A model generated the notes under the pieces. It saw only the letters and a program-made list of their open reading frames with translations, was not told where the DNA came from and made no database searches. DNA of 64,000 nt from Siphlonurus alternatus (lineage: Eukaryota; Arthropoda; Insecta; Ephemeroptera; Siphlonuridae), in contig OX463778.1 in NCBI GenBank assembly GCA_949825025.1, forward strand, positions 47,268,829-47,332,828, read 5' to 3'. The first letter of the stretch is position 1. Every line of letters begins with the position of its first letter. Made by a program: the position numbers and the translations under genes. Positions 53,201-64,000 of this stretch are shown piece after piece.

Positions 53201-56200
53201 AAGAACGACATTCCAGGACCGCTCTTGGTAAGTGAAGCTGCTGCTGGGGGACTTCTTTCTGTCTCGCCTGCGCTGGCATGATGCCCGAACAACGTGACAC
53301 TCGAGAATCTCAGTGTCAAATCAGCGGCGGAGCATGCAAGTCGTTTATCATAATATTCGCTCAGCCGTTTTCTATGCAGATACATTCACTTTCAAACGCA
53401 CCGCTTAGTCTACATTATAAATTTGCATTATCAGAAAAATATAATATAACAGCGGCATCATGCATGCTGAAGCTAAAAGATCATTCCGAGTACTCATCGT
53501 ATTCGTTGACGAATGAAACATATGTTTATAAATATACGCTCACAAAACATTTTGTTGTCGACTCTTCGTATACCGATGTTGTTATATATTTTAACTAACA
53601 AGTGTACACCACAAACGTATTTATACTAACGAGATTGGTAATTAATAATAAACTAAAACGGTAGCGACGTTTAAAATTAGAAAAAATTACTTGCGTGACA
53701 AGAATGCGTTTAAACTTTGGTATTAGGATTATTTATAGAATGCGATGAGTGTGGGAGCTATATATTTTTTAAAACAACTTTTACGACGATATCCAAAAGT
53801 AGACTTTTCTTTTTCTTATATAACGCGCGGGTGGCGCGGGACTAGTAAGTAAAGGGTAAGTGTAAGTAAACGAAATAAATAACCTGACGAGAAGATTTTT
53901 AATTTTAGTCTATATATGAAGTCATGAAAATAAAAACGTATTTTACTTGCGGATTTGAAGGTCATGATTCCGGGATTATCTTAAACCAACAAATCTCTTT
54001 TGTGACGCCATGGTGCTGTAGTGTTAGCGCCGCCGCCACGTCACGTACGAGGTCGACGAAGATCAACACACGCCCCCGCATTTTCTCGCTTGTAACGTCA
54101 ATGTATATCTTACGTGTGCTCTTCTCGGCGGGCCGCTCGGTCTCGGCACTATTAATGTGATGATGTTTGGGCGTAAACCTTTCGCCCTGCAGGAATTGAC
54201 CCAGATTCGCGCGTCCCTCTCCTCGCAAGGTCGAGTGCTCCTGCTCCCTACGCGATCAGCCAGCCAGACGACTTTATGGACACTCTAAGCACGCGACCTT
54301 GTCTTGTGAACAGATCGAAGTGGCTGCAGCCCGAAATAATCCCCCACAGACACATCTCAGACTGCCCCCCGCTCGATATAGCAGCTACCGGAAGTTTAAT
54401 GGTTCTCAATGAACACAAACGCGCTCTCTGAATAGATTACACGCCTCCTTATCCTTGCATGCCGCCCACCAGCTAGCCTTTCTCGTCGTGCAAGCTATAA
54501 ACAGGAGCATGTCACTCAAATTTCATTTGCTACCACTGCAAAGAGTGTGAAAGCGCGAGCCATATGTTCCATATCGTATCTTCAACTTTACGTCATTTTT
54601 TTACTGTATGTTCTTTTTGCGTGGCGAGTTCTAGATATCTCAAGGCTCAAGGTTGCCTTTACTGTATATATGCCACTGGAATTTTCTATAAAATTTTCTA
54701 TTTTCTTCTATAAATTTTCAGAAAATAGAGTTTTAGTAATTTGTAAGAAACGTCTATTTTGATTTTTTTTTTTTTTTTTTTTTTTTGTTTAATTTTGCGG
54801 AAATTGATTCTTCAGTTTCATTGTGAATTTGTAATTTAAACTATTTTTATTTGTTGCTCTTACTTTTGCTTTAAAAGGTCTTCATCCTCTACAATCGATT
54901 TATATAAAAAAAAAAAAAAAAAAAAATCAAAACAATAGTTGTTTTACACTCTTACAAATAAAAAAAATATTGTGATCATAAAATTTTACAACATTAATAA
55001 ACAATTTGATAATCTGTTAAAAATGCGCATTATCATCGTATTAATAAATCTTATTTATTTTTTTATATTTAGTTTTATTGTTAAGACTTGCTATGCTGCG
55101 GCATTAATGTTCAATATAAAATATAAACTACTTTCTATTTTCTTTTGTTATTCAATTGCAGTTAATCAAGATCTCTGGATGCTCAGTATAACTAACTAAA
55201 AACGAACGGCAAGCCTTAACAATTGCTTGGGCTCATCTATCTAGAGTCTTTGACAGTGCATAATTGCTTCTTTATTTTAACTACTATAGTTGATGAAAAT
55301 ATATTCCCCCCTAATTTAAATGCATTAAAGAAAGTAAAACCTATTAATGATTTTTTTGTTCTAAAATTTCAATTTAAAAATACAATATATATATATATAT
55401 CGATGGTGTTCCGTCAAAATCAACTAACTCATTTTATCGCATGTTCTCAAAAACGACTAACTCGTTTTATCGTGAGCCGAGATGGTTGCTTTTGCACTAT
55501 GGGTTTCCAGGTATAAAAAAAATGTATACCTGAAAACCCATAGTGCAAAAGCGACTATCTCGGCTCGCGATAAAACGAATTAGTTGTTTTTGAGAACACG
55601 CGATAAAATGAGTTAGTCGATTTTGACGGAACACCATCGATATATATATATCAGGGGCGGCTCGTGCCCCTTTTCCGCGGGGGTGCTGCCTGACATGGAA
55701 CCAGCAGAACACCATGGGGGGTTTGGGGGGCGGAGCCCCCCAAAATGGCCCGCCGCAGGCGCGATTTTTTTTAAGGACACGCCCCTTTTTTAGGGTAAAA
55801 TTATGACAAAATCATATAATAATGCTCTCAACAAAGAAGCAGAAATTATATAAAAACAAAAAAATGCATGCATTTTATTTATAATTTGTTATGACATGCA
55901 CTTATGCGAGCCCTTTTGAAATCGTGATTGAATGTTTCAAACTTAATATAATATCCAATTTTTAATTTTTTTTTTTTAATTCATAAGTCTTTTCACGTGG
56001 TAAGAAAAATATATAAAAATAAATATTGTTTTAAGCCTTTTTTTTAAAATAATAGTGTCAATCAAACTGCATTGTTAATATGAAACCTGAATGTCTGGTA
56101 TAATTTTTACGCAATGTATATAATGAACATCAAATAAATCGATCATGGTATATACAATATGTACAAAATTAGCCGACAGCCAGAATCTAATATAAATTTT

Positions 56201-58092
56201 TAAAGACAAAATTTAATAAAAAAATAAAAAATGAAATTTTTATAAGAAAAAATTGCATTATTAAACATTATTTCATTATTATTAGTATTTATTTAATTGA
56301 GAAAAATATAATCGTAATCCTGTTAAGGTAGAGATAACATGGATCAGCTGACCTAATGCTAAAAAAATCTCAGTCATGAAAATTACGAAAAAAAAAAAAT
56401 GTTCTCCTTTACATCGCCTATCAGTATAGCTAAATTATCAAGTATACCAAACTGAGCTAGTTTTTTAGTTAATTATTTTTAAAGTTGTTGAATGTTGACT
56501 AATTTAACATGGAGATAGAGAAATGAAACTTCCATGCTAAATTAGTCAACATTAAAAATTAATAACTCGAAAACTAGCTCGAATTTGTGTACCTGATATT
56601 TTAGCTACTGATAGGGGATAATGTAGAGGAGAATATTTTATTATTATTTTTTTTTTTCATAATTTTCAAGAATGAGATTTTTTTAGCATTGGGTCAGCTG
56701 ATTCGTGTTATCTCTACCTTAACAGGATTACGATTATTTTTTCTCGATTAAATAAATACTAATAATAATGAAATAATGTTTAATAATGTAATTTTTTCTT
56801 ATAAAAATTTCATTTCTTATTTTTTTATTAAATTTTGTCTTTAAAAATTTATATTAGATTCTGGTTGTTGCCTAATTTTGTACATATATTATAGTATATA
56901 CCATGATCGATTTATTTGATGTTCATGCAGTTCTGATCACCCTATAATTACGACACATCGGTATAATTGGCTTGAGCGCGCATATGAGAAACCTCTCGAG
57001 CGGTATAACAGATCAAAGATCCCAATTTTTTTATCATTGTTTTATTTTTTTTTTTAGCCATGCAATATTTCTTTGATTACTATCGCATATTTGCTGCTAA
57101 ATAATGTACTGCCGGTACACGCAAACCCGGGAAAATAAGCTATATATTTTTCACATCCTGGAGTAGTTAACGTTTTCTTATATTTTGTATACTCGTACAC
57201 TTTTACAACTTGTTTTTGTTTTATTTTTATGTTTGAATTTTCACATTAATGGTATAAAATGCTGAAGTGAATAATTAATAAATAAAAAGCTCCCATGTAT
57301 ATCGACTTGTTCCTGGTAAACTTATAATTTATAATAAAATACATGGTCGCGATTCACGAACGAATTAAGTTATCCAGATTTCTCACTTAATTAATTCGAT
57401 TGACGTTTAGTGCCATCGAGTTAGACTGGCGCTAACTGCGTGGTTAGTAAGAAACCTGTTGTTGTCGTTGTTCGAACGTGAGATCTCACGATTGTTTACA
57501 TGCATGCACCACTTTATTTTCAAAAGACAAGTGTTGGTTCTTTTGGGACAGTCATATTTTTATTAAAGTAAAATTAAAGTGCTGGTCTTCATTCCTCATA
57601 TGGTTCAATATATTTAGTCAATCTTTGTTAGTATATTCACTGATGAATGTATTTAAAATTTTGTTAATCTGCTCAATGAAACCATATTACAGGAAAAGTC
57701 TTCGAAGTGTTGTTCAAATTATTCCCGCATGTCAAATACCACAAGCTCATTGGTTCTGTTGAACCAATGAGCTTGCGGGTACTGCCGATCGCACAGTCCC
57801 CGATCGCTCCAAAATCACACGGCTTGAGTGGGAGTTGAAGAGGAGGACAATGTGGGTGGGAACACTGCTTTGGGCTACTGCTAGTAGTGGCAGTACCTTC
57901 CGCTGGGCAGCGCTGAGGGAATAAATTTACGCGGCAGCGGCAAAAATTTCATGATTTTAAATGTTAGAACTGATAAAAATTTGCTGGAAAGTTCAGAAAA
58001 ATTATAGGAATATTTGATGTTTCTAATTGTGTGTTTGTTTCCAAAATTTCTGGGGGGGCTGCAGTACCGCAGTACTATAGTACGAGCCGCCC

Positions 58093-58182
<90 letters not shown>

Positions 58183-61100
58183 ACTGTGTGTGTGTGTGTG
58201 ACTGTGTGTGTGTGTGTGACTGTGTGTGTGTGTGTATTATTATTTTAGAATCTAACAGCTTTAATTTTACTGATTTTTTTAAAAATAAATTTGGCATGTA
58301 TTTATACTTTTTAGTTTTTATATTATTAATTATATTTAAAAAAATCACCAACTTAGTGTGCATAATGGTATTTTTCAGGTTCTTATTCTGAAACTGAACA
58401 AGGAAGCTCCATTTAAGAAGGATGTATTCCGTGCTCCTGGCCACCAAGGCAACATGAAGAAGCTGGTGCACTTTCTGCAAAATGGCAGGCTGGTCAACAT
58501 GGACAACTTCTCAGTGTACACAATTGCATCGGTGCTCAAGAAGTTCCTGCGAAAGCTGCCAGGCGGAATCTTTGGTCGAGAAGGCGAGCAGTGTCTTTTT
58601 AGCATCATTGAGATGGAGAGCATGGAGGAGCAGCGAGACCACATCCACAGGTAAGACCCGCACCAAAATTGTAGTGCTCCCTAATATAGGATGCATGCTT
58701 GAGCTCAATAATCATGTCTGCGCTCAACTGTTTGTGTTATTGTTTCCCAGTCTTCTCGTGAATGTCAATTCAAATTGATGCTCAAGTGAATTAAAATAAT
58801 ATTTTATACTTAACGAAAACTGGAAAATCCTTATCATACTACTACATAGAAAGACTTCTATCAGATTGTTAGACCTGATCTCTGCAATGTGAGGAACGCA
58901 ATTTAATTTTTTTATTTAGAACATATACATAACATATCGTCCCTCTTCCGCAGAGCTATCTGCTCCACGATCTCGTTGCAATAATGAACTGTCTGCTCAA
59001 TATTTATTTATATTGAACTGATTTATAGCTCAATATTGCGTTCATCTGAAATAGCAGACAGCTCATTATTGCAACGAGATTGTGGAGCAGATAGCTCATT
59101 ATTGCGGAAGAGGGACGATATATGTATGATGCCATATCCCTTATGGGGTAAACCAGCAGCAATATTGCCTTGGCTGTTCACAAATAGACTTCTGTAGGCA
59201 GTCAATTCTTACATACTCCACTTACTTCAGAAATACTGATGATACTCTTTTGCCTTGTACACTCTCTATTGCATCAGGTATTTTTAACACCCCTATATAT
59301 GTTTTTATTTTCATTTTTACAGACTAATCACATCTCTGCCAGAGCACACGCAACGCTTGCTGGTGCTTCTGTTTGGCACATTCCGAGTGATCGCCACACA
59401 CGCCAATCGAGCACACACAGGCATGAGCTCCGAGGCGTTAGGTGTGTCTGTTGCTCCGAGCTTCTTCCAGAGCTGTGTTAGCGACGGCAAACAGGCACGC
59501 ATGGAGGACGTCATGCGTTTTAAGGTGAGGACCACATAGTTGATAAACTACCTACCAAATTATTAATCTAATTATGTCTGTGTAGATTAACTTAATATTT
59601 GGTTATATATATATTTAAATAAGTGTCCCCAAGAGTTAAACGGGCTTAGATTAATTTTCAACTTATCTTGCTTACATAGATTATGACATTTTACTGATTA
59701 TACCTGAATGAATTTGAAATGTGTTTTGATCAGCAGGGCCTCATGTAGTTACAGACATATCTCAATAATTACAAAACTATGGGTTAAGGGGTCAGTAACA
59801 GAATGTTTTCACTTCTTAGTGTTTTTTACCTAATTTTTTACTATTATTGTGTAGACTTCAATAATGTCTATTTTTACTTGATATATTGATGGTAGTCGCT
59901 GCAAATGTGCCAGCACAATCCAGATGATCATAAATATAAATGCTACCAATGTAGCTTTTCTGTGAACACCTTTGAATAATCAATAATCAATATACATCTT
60001 AATTAAATTATATCTATTGTACGTAAATATGAATAAATAAATATTATGACAATATACTTATACATATCAATAGTTCCGCTGAGAGAGCGCCGGTTTGCAT
60101 TTAAAAGACGTTTTTAAAATGACAGGTTTGCTTTTCTCAATAAGGTCGTAAAATTACAATAACAATAGGAAGAAAAGAAACCTTCTTTACAAAAGCAAAC
60201 CCGTCATTTTGATAAGTTTTGGAAAATGCAAACCGGCGCTTTCTCCACGGAACCATCAATATATTGTAAAATAGGCATGACAATTTAGCTTGAACTTATA
60301 AATTAAGAAAGTAGATGCTGAATAATTAATTTGCTTTGTGATTTTTAACCATATAGCTATGTAAATAATATAACCTATAAGAGTATATTATATTATAATA
60401 ATATTTTATTCAAATTTTAACCTCTTTATTTGTGTGATAATATTTAAATATTTTTTTAACTAACTTTGTTGTTGAAATGAAGTATGGAGCTAAAATACTT
60501 GTAGAGCCAAATACATTAGGTTTATTACATTTTTTTTTCTCGCATGAATTTTACTAATTTTAAAAATACATTTAATAATTATCATGGTTATGTTCCAATA
60601 TTTCAAATTTCAATAGTAATTAAGGTGCTTCCCAGTTAATATGCTAAAAAATTATTAACTGGGTATTTGGATAATTTGACATTTTGCAAACTCTTGTTTT
60701 TCTGTTTCTACTCCCCACCTTGTCAGGCGGAAGTGAGTGTAAGTATCTGCTGCCGCATCATGCCTGGCTGTGTAGAGCAGATCTTGCTTCCTCGTCTCTC
60801 TTTCTTTCGCTTCTCTCTCATTCTCTCTGAAAGAAACAAGCATGTTCAATTCAAATTATTTTCCCTCGAAGTTGAAATTCCTCACCTGCAACGGGTATAA
60901 ATCCCTTGATAAAACAAGTCCCTTTTTGCTAACTTTACGGCACCACCCTCTAATCCATTCTATTAACAGAATAATACCCGGTTACAATGCTGTTTCAATG
61001 TATCACCTCCTGCACTTTCTTAGCTTTACACCTGTTATGTGACACATGCAGTAAGAAGTTTAAGAAATAAGAAATATATAGTGACAATGTATCAGTATCA

Positions 61101-63428
61101 ATCATCATTTTAAGCTGAACTTATTATAATGATAGCTAAAATAGCTAAATAATATTTCTCATGCATATGTTGCAATTAATTAACTCAATGATAAAATTTT
61201 ACATCAATTTATAAGACAAGAGAACTTGCATGTTAAAACAATTCCCAAATTTAGTCGTCGTCAGCATCATGTTCTCACCATTAATTAATGTTCTACATGC
61301 TTGGATCAATCATTAGTCACCTTCAGTTGGAGATGGAGATTAAATCAATTATCTGTTTGTCACAAGTCTTATTTAAAACTACTTATAAATTGCCTGAAAA
61401 ATATAAGTGCGTTATTATATCTACTTAAGATTAAGATGGCTTTTGAAATAAACCCAAGTAATCTAGCAGCTATCTAGACTTGGACAATATTTGGAATATA
61501 TAAAGTTTGATCCTACCCTTTTTGAACTCTTACACTAATTGTACCTTTTTATATCCTTAAAAGTCCAATTGCTTGTTTCCTGTTTATTTATGTTTCTTAT
61601 TGAAGTAAGTTTCTTGACTAATGGTTGTGTCTTGTATAATGTGTACAGGTTGCAACTCGTATCATGCAGTTCCTGATAGACAACTTTGGCGTGAGCAACT
61701 TGTTTGGTCGGCACAACTACGAGTTCTATGCTCGAATTACGGGGCGTATCCTCAAGGTAGAGGAGGACTGGATATTCAGCTTCCGCTACCCTCCCGACAC
61801 ACTTGTCTCACGTAAGTTTTGTGTTTTCGGTCACAATTGTTGCGGTGGTGGTGTTCTCACTGTGTCTCTACCCCTTCCCTCTCTCTTTGCTCTGCTGCAG
61901 GACAGCTCTCTCTGGAGGCTGAGAAAACCTGGTTACAGTGTGAATGTGAGAGGTGGGGACTAAACTTTAACTTGGAAGGTAAATAAAAAGAAATTTTTAA
62001 TTATGTATTTTTTGTATATATAAAATAAAAATACTGTAGTAATTCTTAAAGTTTTGATATTTTGTGTTGCTTAATATAATATTATTATGGTTTATCCTAT
62101 GAAAGAGAAGGAAATATATTTAACAATAATAATATATCGTCCTTCATTACCACAATCTCAAGTGGAATAATGAGTGTTCTGTTGTTACCAAATGAGTGCA
62201 ATTATAAGCTGTAAATAGGTATAACTTAAAGCTCATTGTTGCGCTCTACCTGAAATAGCAGATAGCTCACTATTCCGAATGAGGAACGATATATCAAACC
62301 AATTTGAAGATTATTGCAACATTGTTCAATGTTATACTGTGTTCCATTTACAAGTTGAGTTAATACAATTTTATTATAAATTGAATGGGGTTTATTATAG
62401 TCTATTGGCAATTTATATTGATTCAATTGTGTTGTATTATCAAATACTCTTATGATTCAAGATCTTAATAGGGGTTCAATCAATGTCTGTATTTATGTGG
62501 GCTGCTTGCATGGAATGAGTTGATGTTCCCTGGTATCATGGCTGTGTGTTCAATGTTCATCTACAACAGCTTGACTGCTGTAGAACTTATAAGTTTGAAA
62601 GTGTGTAATACTGTATATAACTAGGGGGCAATTTTACCCAAACGGCGACATTACTTTATCACAGAAACTTGAAGATTGTAGCATTGAGTTGGCATATATT
62701 AATATTTGACCATCACTGAAAAATGCAACTTCACAGTGTCCAATTTCTGTACTGAAGCAATGTTGCAATTTGGGTCTGTGTTATAGTGACTGATTAATCT
62801 AACTCCATGTTATAATATCAAAACTATTGGACTCAAAACTAATACATTAAACACATGTGTATTATGTCTAGCTTCGGATTTGCTGTTTTCCTTCTCCCTC
62901 TTTTTTTTTCATTTGTTGTTTCTCACAATTTTTAATAAGTTTACTATTTTGTCTTCCTTTAATTTTTATTAAAGTTACAATTAAGCAAAATACTTGCTTA
63001 TTATAATGAAACATCTTCAATGAATTATAATTATAACAATTATGATTAAGTATGTGATATGTTAATGGATTGTTAAAATTAATATAAAATTGCTCCCTTT
63101 TAAAATTCTGAATGATAAATTAAAATTGTTGCTATTGAAAAGTTTTTAAGAGGCTTTGCTTTAGTTTTTGACTAAACAATTGCAGCTGCATGCTAGCACT
63201 TTCCTGTGAATTAAATTTTTGACAAGTTTTGTAATGATTACAGCAATGTCCCAGCAAGAAGAGAGCCAGTCTACGCCTGCCCTGATCCACGTGCCAGAAG
63301 CAGGGGGTTCAGGGGAGGGCCCCTCTGGCTCTGGGGCCGGCACCTCACTTGGCATCATTCCTGAAAATAATCTGCTGCAGTCGTACACACGATTGTCCAT
63401 CAGTCTTGAGGAAAACGGCCTGTTCAAG
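44503..63428 (+). CDS. RhoGAP-domain protein (3' end outside window)
   Basis: GTPase-activating protein for Rho-family GTPases, by domain. Exons: 44503-44579, 53167-53227, 58379-58650, 59323-59524, 61649-61811, 61901-61978, 63244-63428, continuing past a donor at 63429. All junctions keep phase (2,0,2,0,1,1,0), giving 346 codons so far. The start has an in-frame TAA at 44491-44493 and context ACCAAGATG. A short N-terminus (MLLLRQLQALPGLSSSGSY) leads into the GAP domain at about residue 28 (KFGVPLEEV). The arginine finger is Arg64 in VFRAPG, and VLKKFLRKLP is the second conserved helix. The usual NLA(I/V)(V)FGPN stretch reads EALGVSVAPSF, so the conserved Asn is Ala175. After the domain come ITGRILKVEEDWIF and a Ser/Gly/Pro-rich linker (EAGGSGEGPSGSGAG). 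From memory the domain looks nearest the ARHGAP20/TAGAP class, but the orthologue is not assigned. Confidence 0.85.
44690..44810 (-). mobile_element. Possible tRNA-derived SINE fragment
   Basis: On the minus strand, TGGCCTAGCGGTT (44766-44778 on +) resembles a pol III A box, within a GC-richer block of about 120 bp in AT-rich intron DNA. A clear B box and tail were not found, so this is weak. Confidence 0.3.
44972..44999. repeat. Short (TA)n array
   Basis: About 28 bp of TA. Confidence 0.8.
47226..47274. repeat. (TA)n microsatellite
   Basis: About 49 bp of pure TA. Confidence 0.95.
49495..49945. mobile_element. TTAA-flanked element (copy 3, non-hairpin interior)
   Basis: Ends GGCTTAACCTGAGAAATTT and AAATTCTCAGGTTATACC are flanked by TTAA (49491-49494, 49946-49949); 451 bp. 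Unlike the other TTAA elements only the termini are inverted repeats. In RhoGAP intron 1. Confidence 0.7.
51620..51831. mobile_element. PIF/Harbinger-like hairpin MITE
   Basis: 212 bp with ends GGCCGGTCGCAGACAGGAT / ATCCTGTCTGCGACCGGCC, flanked by TAA on both sides, consistent with the 3-bp target duplication of that superfamily. The interior pairs further (GCATGATTTCGC / GCGAAATCATGC). Confidence 0.75.
53990..54500. promoter_or_regulatory. CpG-rich island, possible alternative promoter
   Basis: A marked GC/CpG increase inside an AT-rich intron, with unrelated open frames on both strands (such as 53962-54228 minus). It could drive a transcript starting upstream of the exon at 58379. No definite initiator or TATA box was identified. 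Confidence 0.3.
55401..55639. mobile_element. Fold-back MITE, family A copy 2
   Basis: A 239-bp near-perfect hairpin with the same CGATGGTGTTCCGTC ends as the copy at 4497. Each arm holds two CTAACTCRTTTTATCG units. It is inserted in a short TA array (ATAT on both sides) and directly abuts the hAT-like element. Confidence 0.88.
56123..56926. repeat. Giant palindrome (about 800 bp) with nested TTAA element
   Basis: Outer arms 56123-56322 and 56723-56926 are near-perfect reverse complements (ATGAACATCAAATAAATCGA / TCGATTTATTTGATGTTCAT). Removing the TTAA element between them leaves CCTGTTAACAGG, so the insertion site is the exact dyad centre. Confidence 0.85.
56327..56718. mobile_element. TTAA-flanked fold-back element (copy 4)
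   Basis: 392 bp, itself a hairpin, with ends GGTAGAGATAACATGG / GTGTTATCTCTACC, flanked by TTAA (56323-56326, 56719-56722). The interior matches the 25-kb copy (TAGCTACTGATAGGGGAT, AACTAGCTCGAATTTGT) and preserves the empty site of the 220-bp hAT insertion. Confidence 0.85.
58096..58161. repeat. (TA)n microsatellite
   Basis: TA array that starts at the hAT-like element border and runs into a TG array. Confidence 0.95.
58162..58236. repeat. TG array / 18-bp minisatellite
   Basis: (TG)n is interrupted at regular spacing by GACTG, giving about three repeats of an 18-bp unit (TGACTGTGTGTGTGTGTG). It lies about 140 bp upstream of the RhoGAP exon at 58379. Confidence 0.85.
58934..59123. mobile_element. 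Fold-back MITE, family B copy 2
   Basis: A near-perfect hairpin: ATATCGTCCCTCTTCCGCA pairs with TGCGGAAGAGGGACGATAT, and GATCTCGTTGCAATAATGA also pairs. In the RhoGAP intron between 58650 and 59323. Confidence 0.85.
60067..60259. mobile_element. Inverted-repeat MITE in RhoGAP intron
   Basis: AGCGCCGGTTTGCATTT pairs with AAATGCAAACCGGCGCT, extending to ATAGTTCCG / CGGAACCAT at the ends; about 193 bp. Confidence 0.75.
60727..60732 (+). CDS. Candidate 6-nt (or 12-nt) microexon of RhoGAP gene
   Basis: A pyrimidine-rich acceptor (CCACCTTGTCAG) at 60726 is followed by GCGGAA and a donor GTGAGT, or by GCGGAAGTGAGT and a donor GTAAGT. Both are phase 0 and would insert Ala-Glu or Ala-Glu-Val-Ser between FK (59524) and VATRIM (61649). 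Skipping also keeps frame. Confidence 0.35.
62133..62294. mobile_element. Inverted-repeat MITE, family B copy 3 (diverged)
   Basis: Ends ATATATCGTCC... and ...GGAACGATATAT with the internal GAGTGCAATTATAAGCTGTA of family B. In the RhoGAP intron between 61978 and 63244. Confidence 0.7.
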
Positions 63429-64000
63429 GTAACAGCCGACTTTGGGACTGCCCATTTCCTCCTTTACACTCCGCCCCCACCCCTCTCTGTCGCCTAACAC
63501 AAGAGTGGGAGACTGCGATAAGTACAAATTCATTCCAAATACATGACCATTCAATTCAATACTATGTGTGTAATTTGTTTAATGTTGTTTTCATGTTCTT
63601 TGAAAATTAACTATATTATTTATACCAAAATAGAGGCTCAATTATGTTTTCAAACATGCTTAATACATAATACACTAAAGTTTATTAGGAATGAAATATT
63701 TATTTCATGTTATGAAATTTAAAATGCCTAAAATATCGAATGAATATGGATTTATCAAACAGAAAAAGCTTTATTCTAAATATTTTGCCTTGGTAGAATC
63801 TTTATTTTTATTTTATGAATATATGCTATAATATTGTGCTCTGTTTTTTATGACAATTAGTTACAGTACTCTCTCAAACTATATTGATTTGATCACACTT
63901 ATTTTTGTAGTTAAACATTAAATAATATTATTTGCTACCTGTGACGCACAAGCTGGGATAAAAATAAAATAAAAATAATACTGAATATATTGTCAACCAA
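63429..64000 (+). other. Start of the next RhoGAP intron, to the window end
   Basis: Opens with a donor (AAG|GTAACA). Otherwise AT-rich with no recognisable exon or repeat. Confidence 0.6.

Larger units (their letters stand above)
55652..58095. mobile_element. hAT-like element, 2.44 kb
   Basis: Terminal inverted repeats CAGGGGCGGCTCGT / ACGAGCCGCCCCTG match the CAGGGGCGG-type ends common in hAT elements. The flanks ATATATAT (55644-55651, 58096-58103) fit an 8-bp duplication but lie in a TA array, so they are not decisive. No transposase frame was recognised; an AATGAGCTTG palindrome lies near 57750. Contains the nested palindrome at 56123-56926. Confidence 0.75.
53228..58378 (+). other. Second intron of RhoGAP gene
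   Basis: Carries a CpG-rich island (about 53.99-54.50 kb), a family A fold-back, and the 2.4-kb hAT-like element with its nested palindrome. If the intron is retained after 53227 the frame stops at 53281. Confidence 0.7.

Noticed and set aside
53962..54228. 88-codon minus-strand frame
   Set aside because: Lies in a CpG-rich island where both strands are open; no recognised domain.
55401..55639. Regularly repeated CTAACTCRTTTTATCG units that could suggest a CRISPR-like array
   Set aside because: Only two units per arm, mirrored in a hairpin with transposon-type flanks, in a eukaryotic intron.
57478..57762. 94-codon frame inside the 2.4-kb hAT-like element
   Set aside because: No transposase, zinc-finger or dimerisation motif; composition typical of non-coding AT-rich DNA.

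Overview
The window is eukaryotic nuclear DNA: AT-rich, with GT-AG introns, large introns full of hairpin-type repeats, and three protein genes, all on the + strand. Protein content and repeat style suggest an arthropod, probably an insect; the species cannot be named from the sequence. Exon joins were deduced by hand from splice signals and reading-frame phase, and the coding sums stay in frame for all three genes.

Region 1 (28-10,065) is the 3' part of an LRP4-like LDL-receptor-family gene. Twenty-one exons encode about 1,430 residues: four YWTD beta-propellers separated by EGF modules, a membrane helix, and a cytoplasmic tail with an NPxY motif. There are two possible C-termini: splicing to a distant last exon (9,922-10,065), or retention of the last intron, which stays open to 7,615. 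Region 2 (10,066-19,314) is a gene desert of fold-back elements and long (TA)n arrays.

Region 3 (19,315-32,060) is a complete DENND5 (Rab6-interacting protein 1-like) gene: 24 coding exons and 1,298 residues, with tripartite DENN, RUN, PLAT and second RUN domains. Just upstream is a short uORF whose stop overlaps the start codon. Several introns carry fold-back elements. Region 4 (32,061-44,502) is mostly non-coding, with a well-bounded hAT-like element, a TTAA-flanked fold-back, a LINE 3' remnant, and a candidate alternative first exon for the next gene.

Region 5 (44,503 to beyond the window end) is a RhoGAP-domain gene. Seven coding exons (346 codons so far) are spread over 19 kb, with a possible 6- or 12-nt microexon and an atypical GAP active site. 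Its introns hold a 2.4-kb hAT-like element containing a nested ~800-bp palindrome.

The most interesting pattern is a group of four long fold-back elements flanked by TTAA (plus one remnant). Two of them are inserted at or near the dyad centre of another fold-back element. One also carries a 220-bp hAT-type element with a perfect 8-bp target duplication, and a related copy elsewhere in the window preserves the corresponding empty site. The genes are not an operon and nothing in the sequence links their functions; LRP4, DENND5 and RhoGAP proteins act in synaptic/Wnt signalling, Rab trafficking and Rho signalling respectively (family knowledge).
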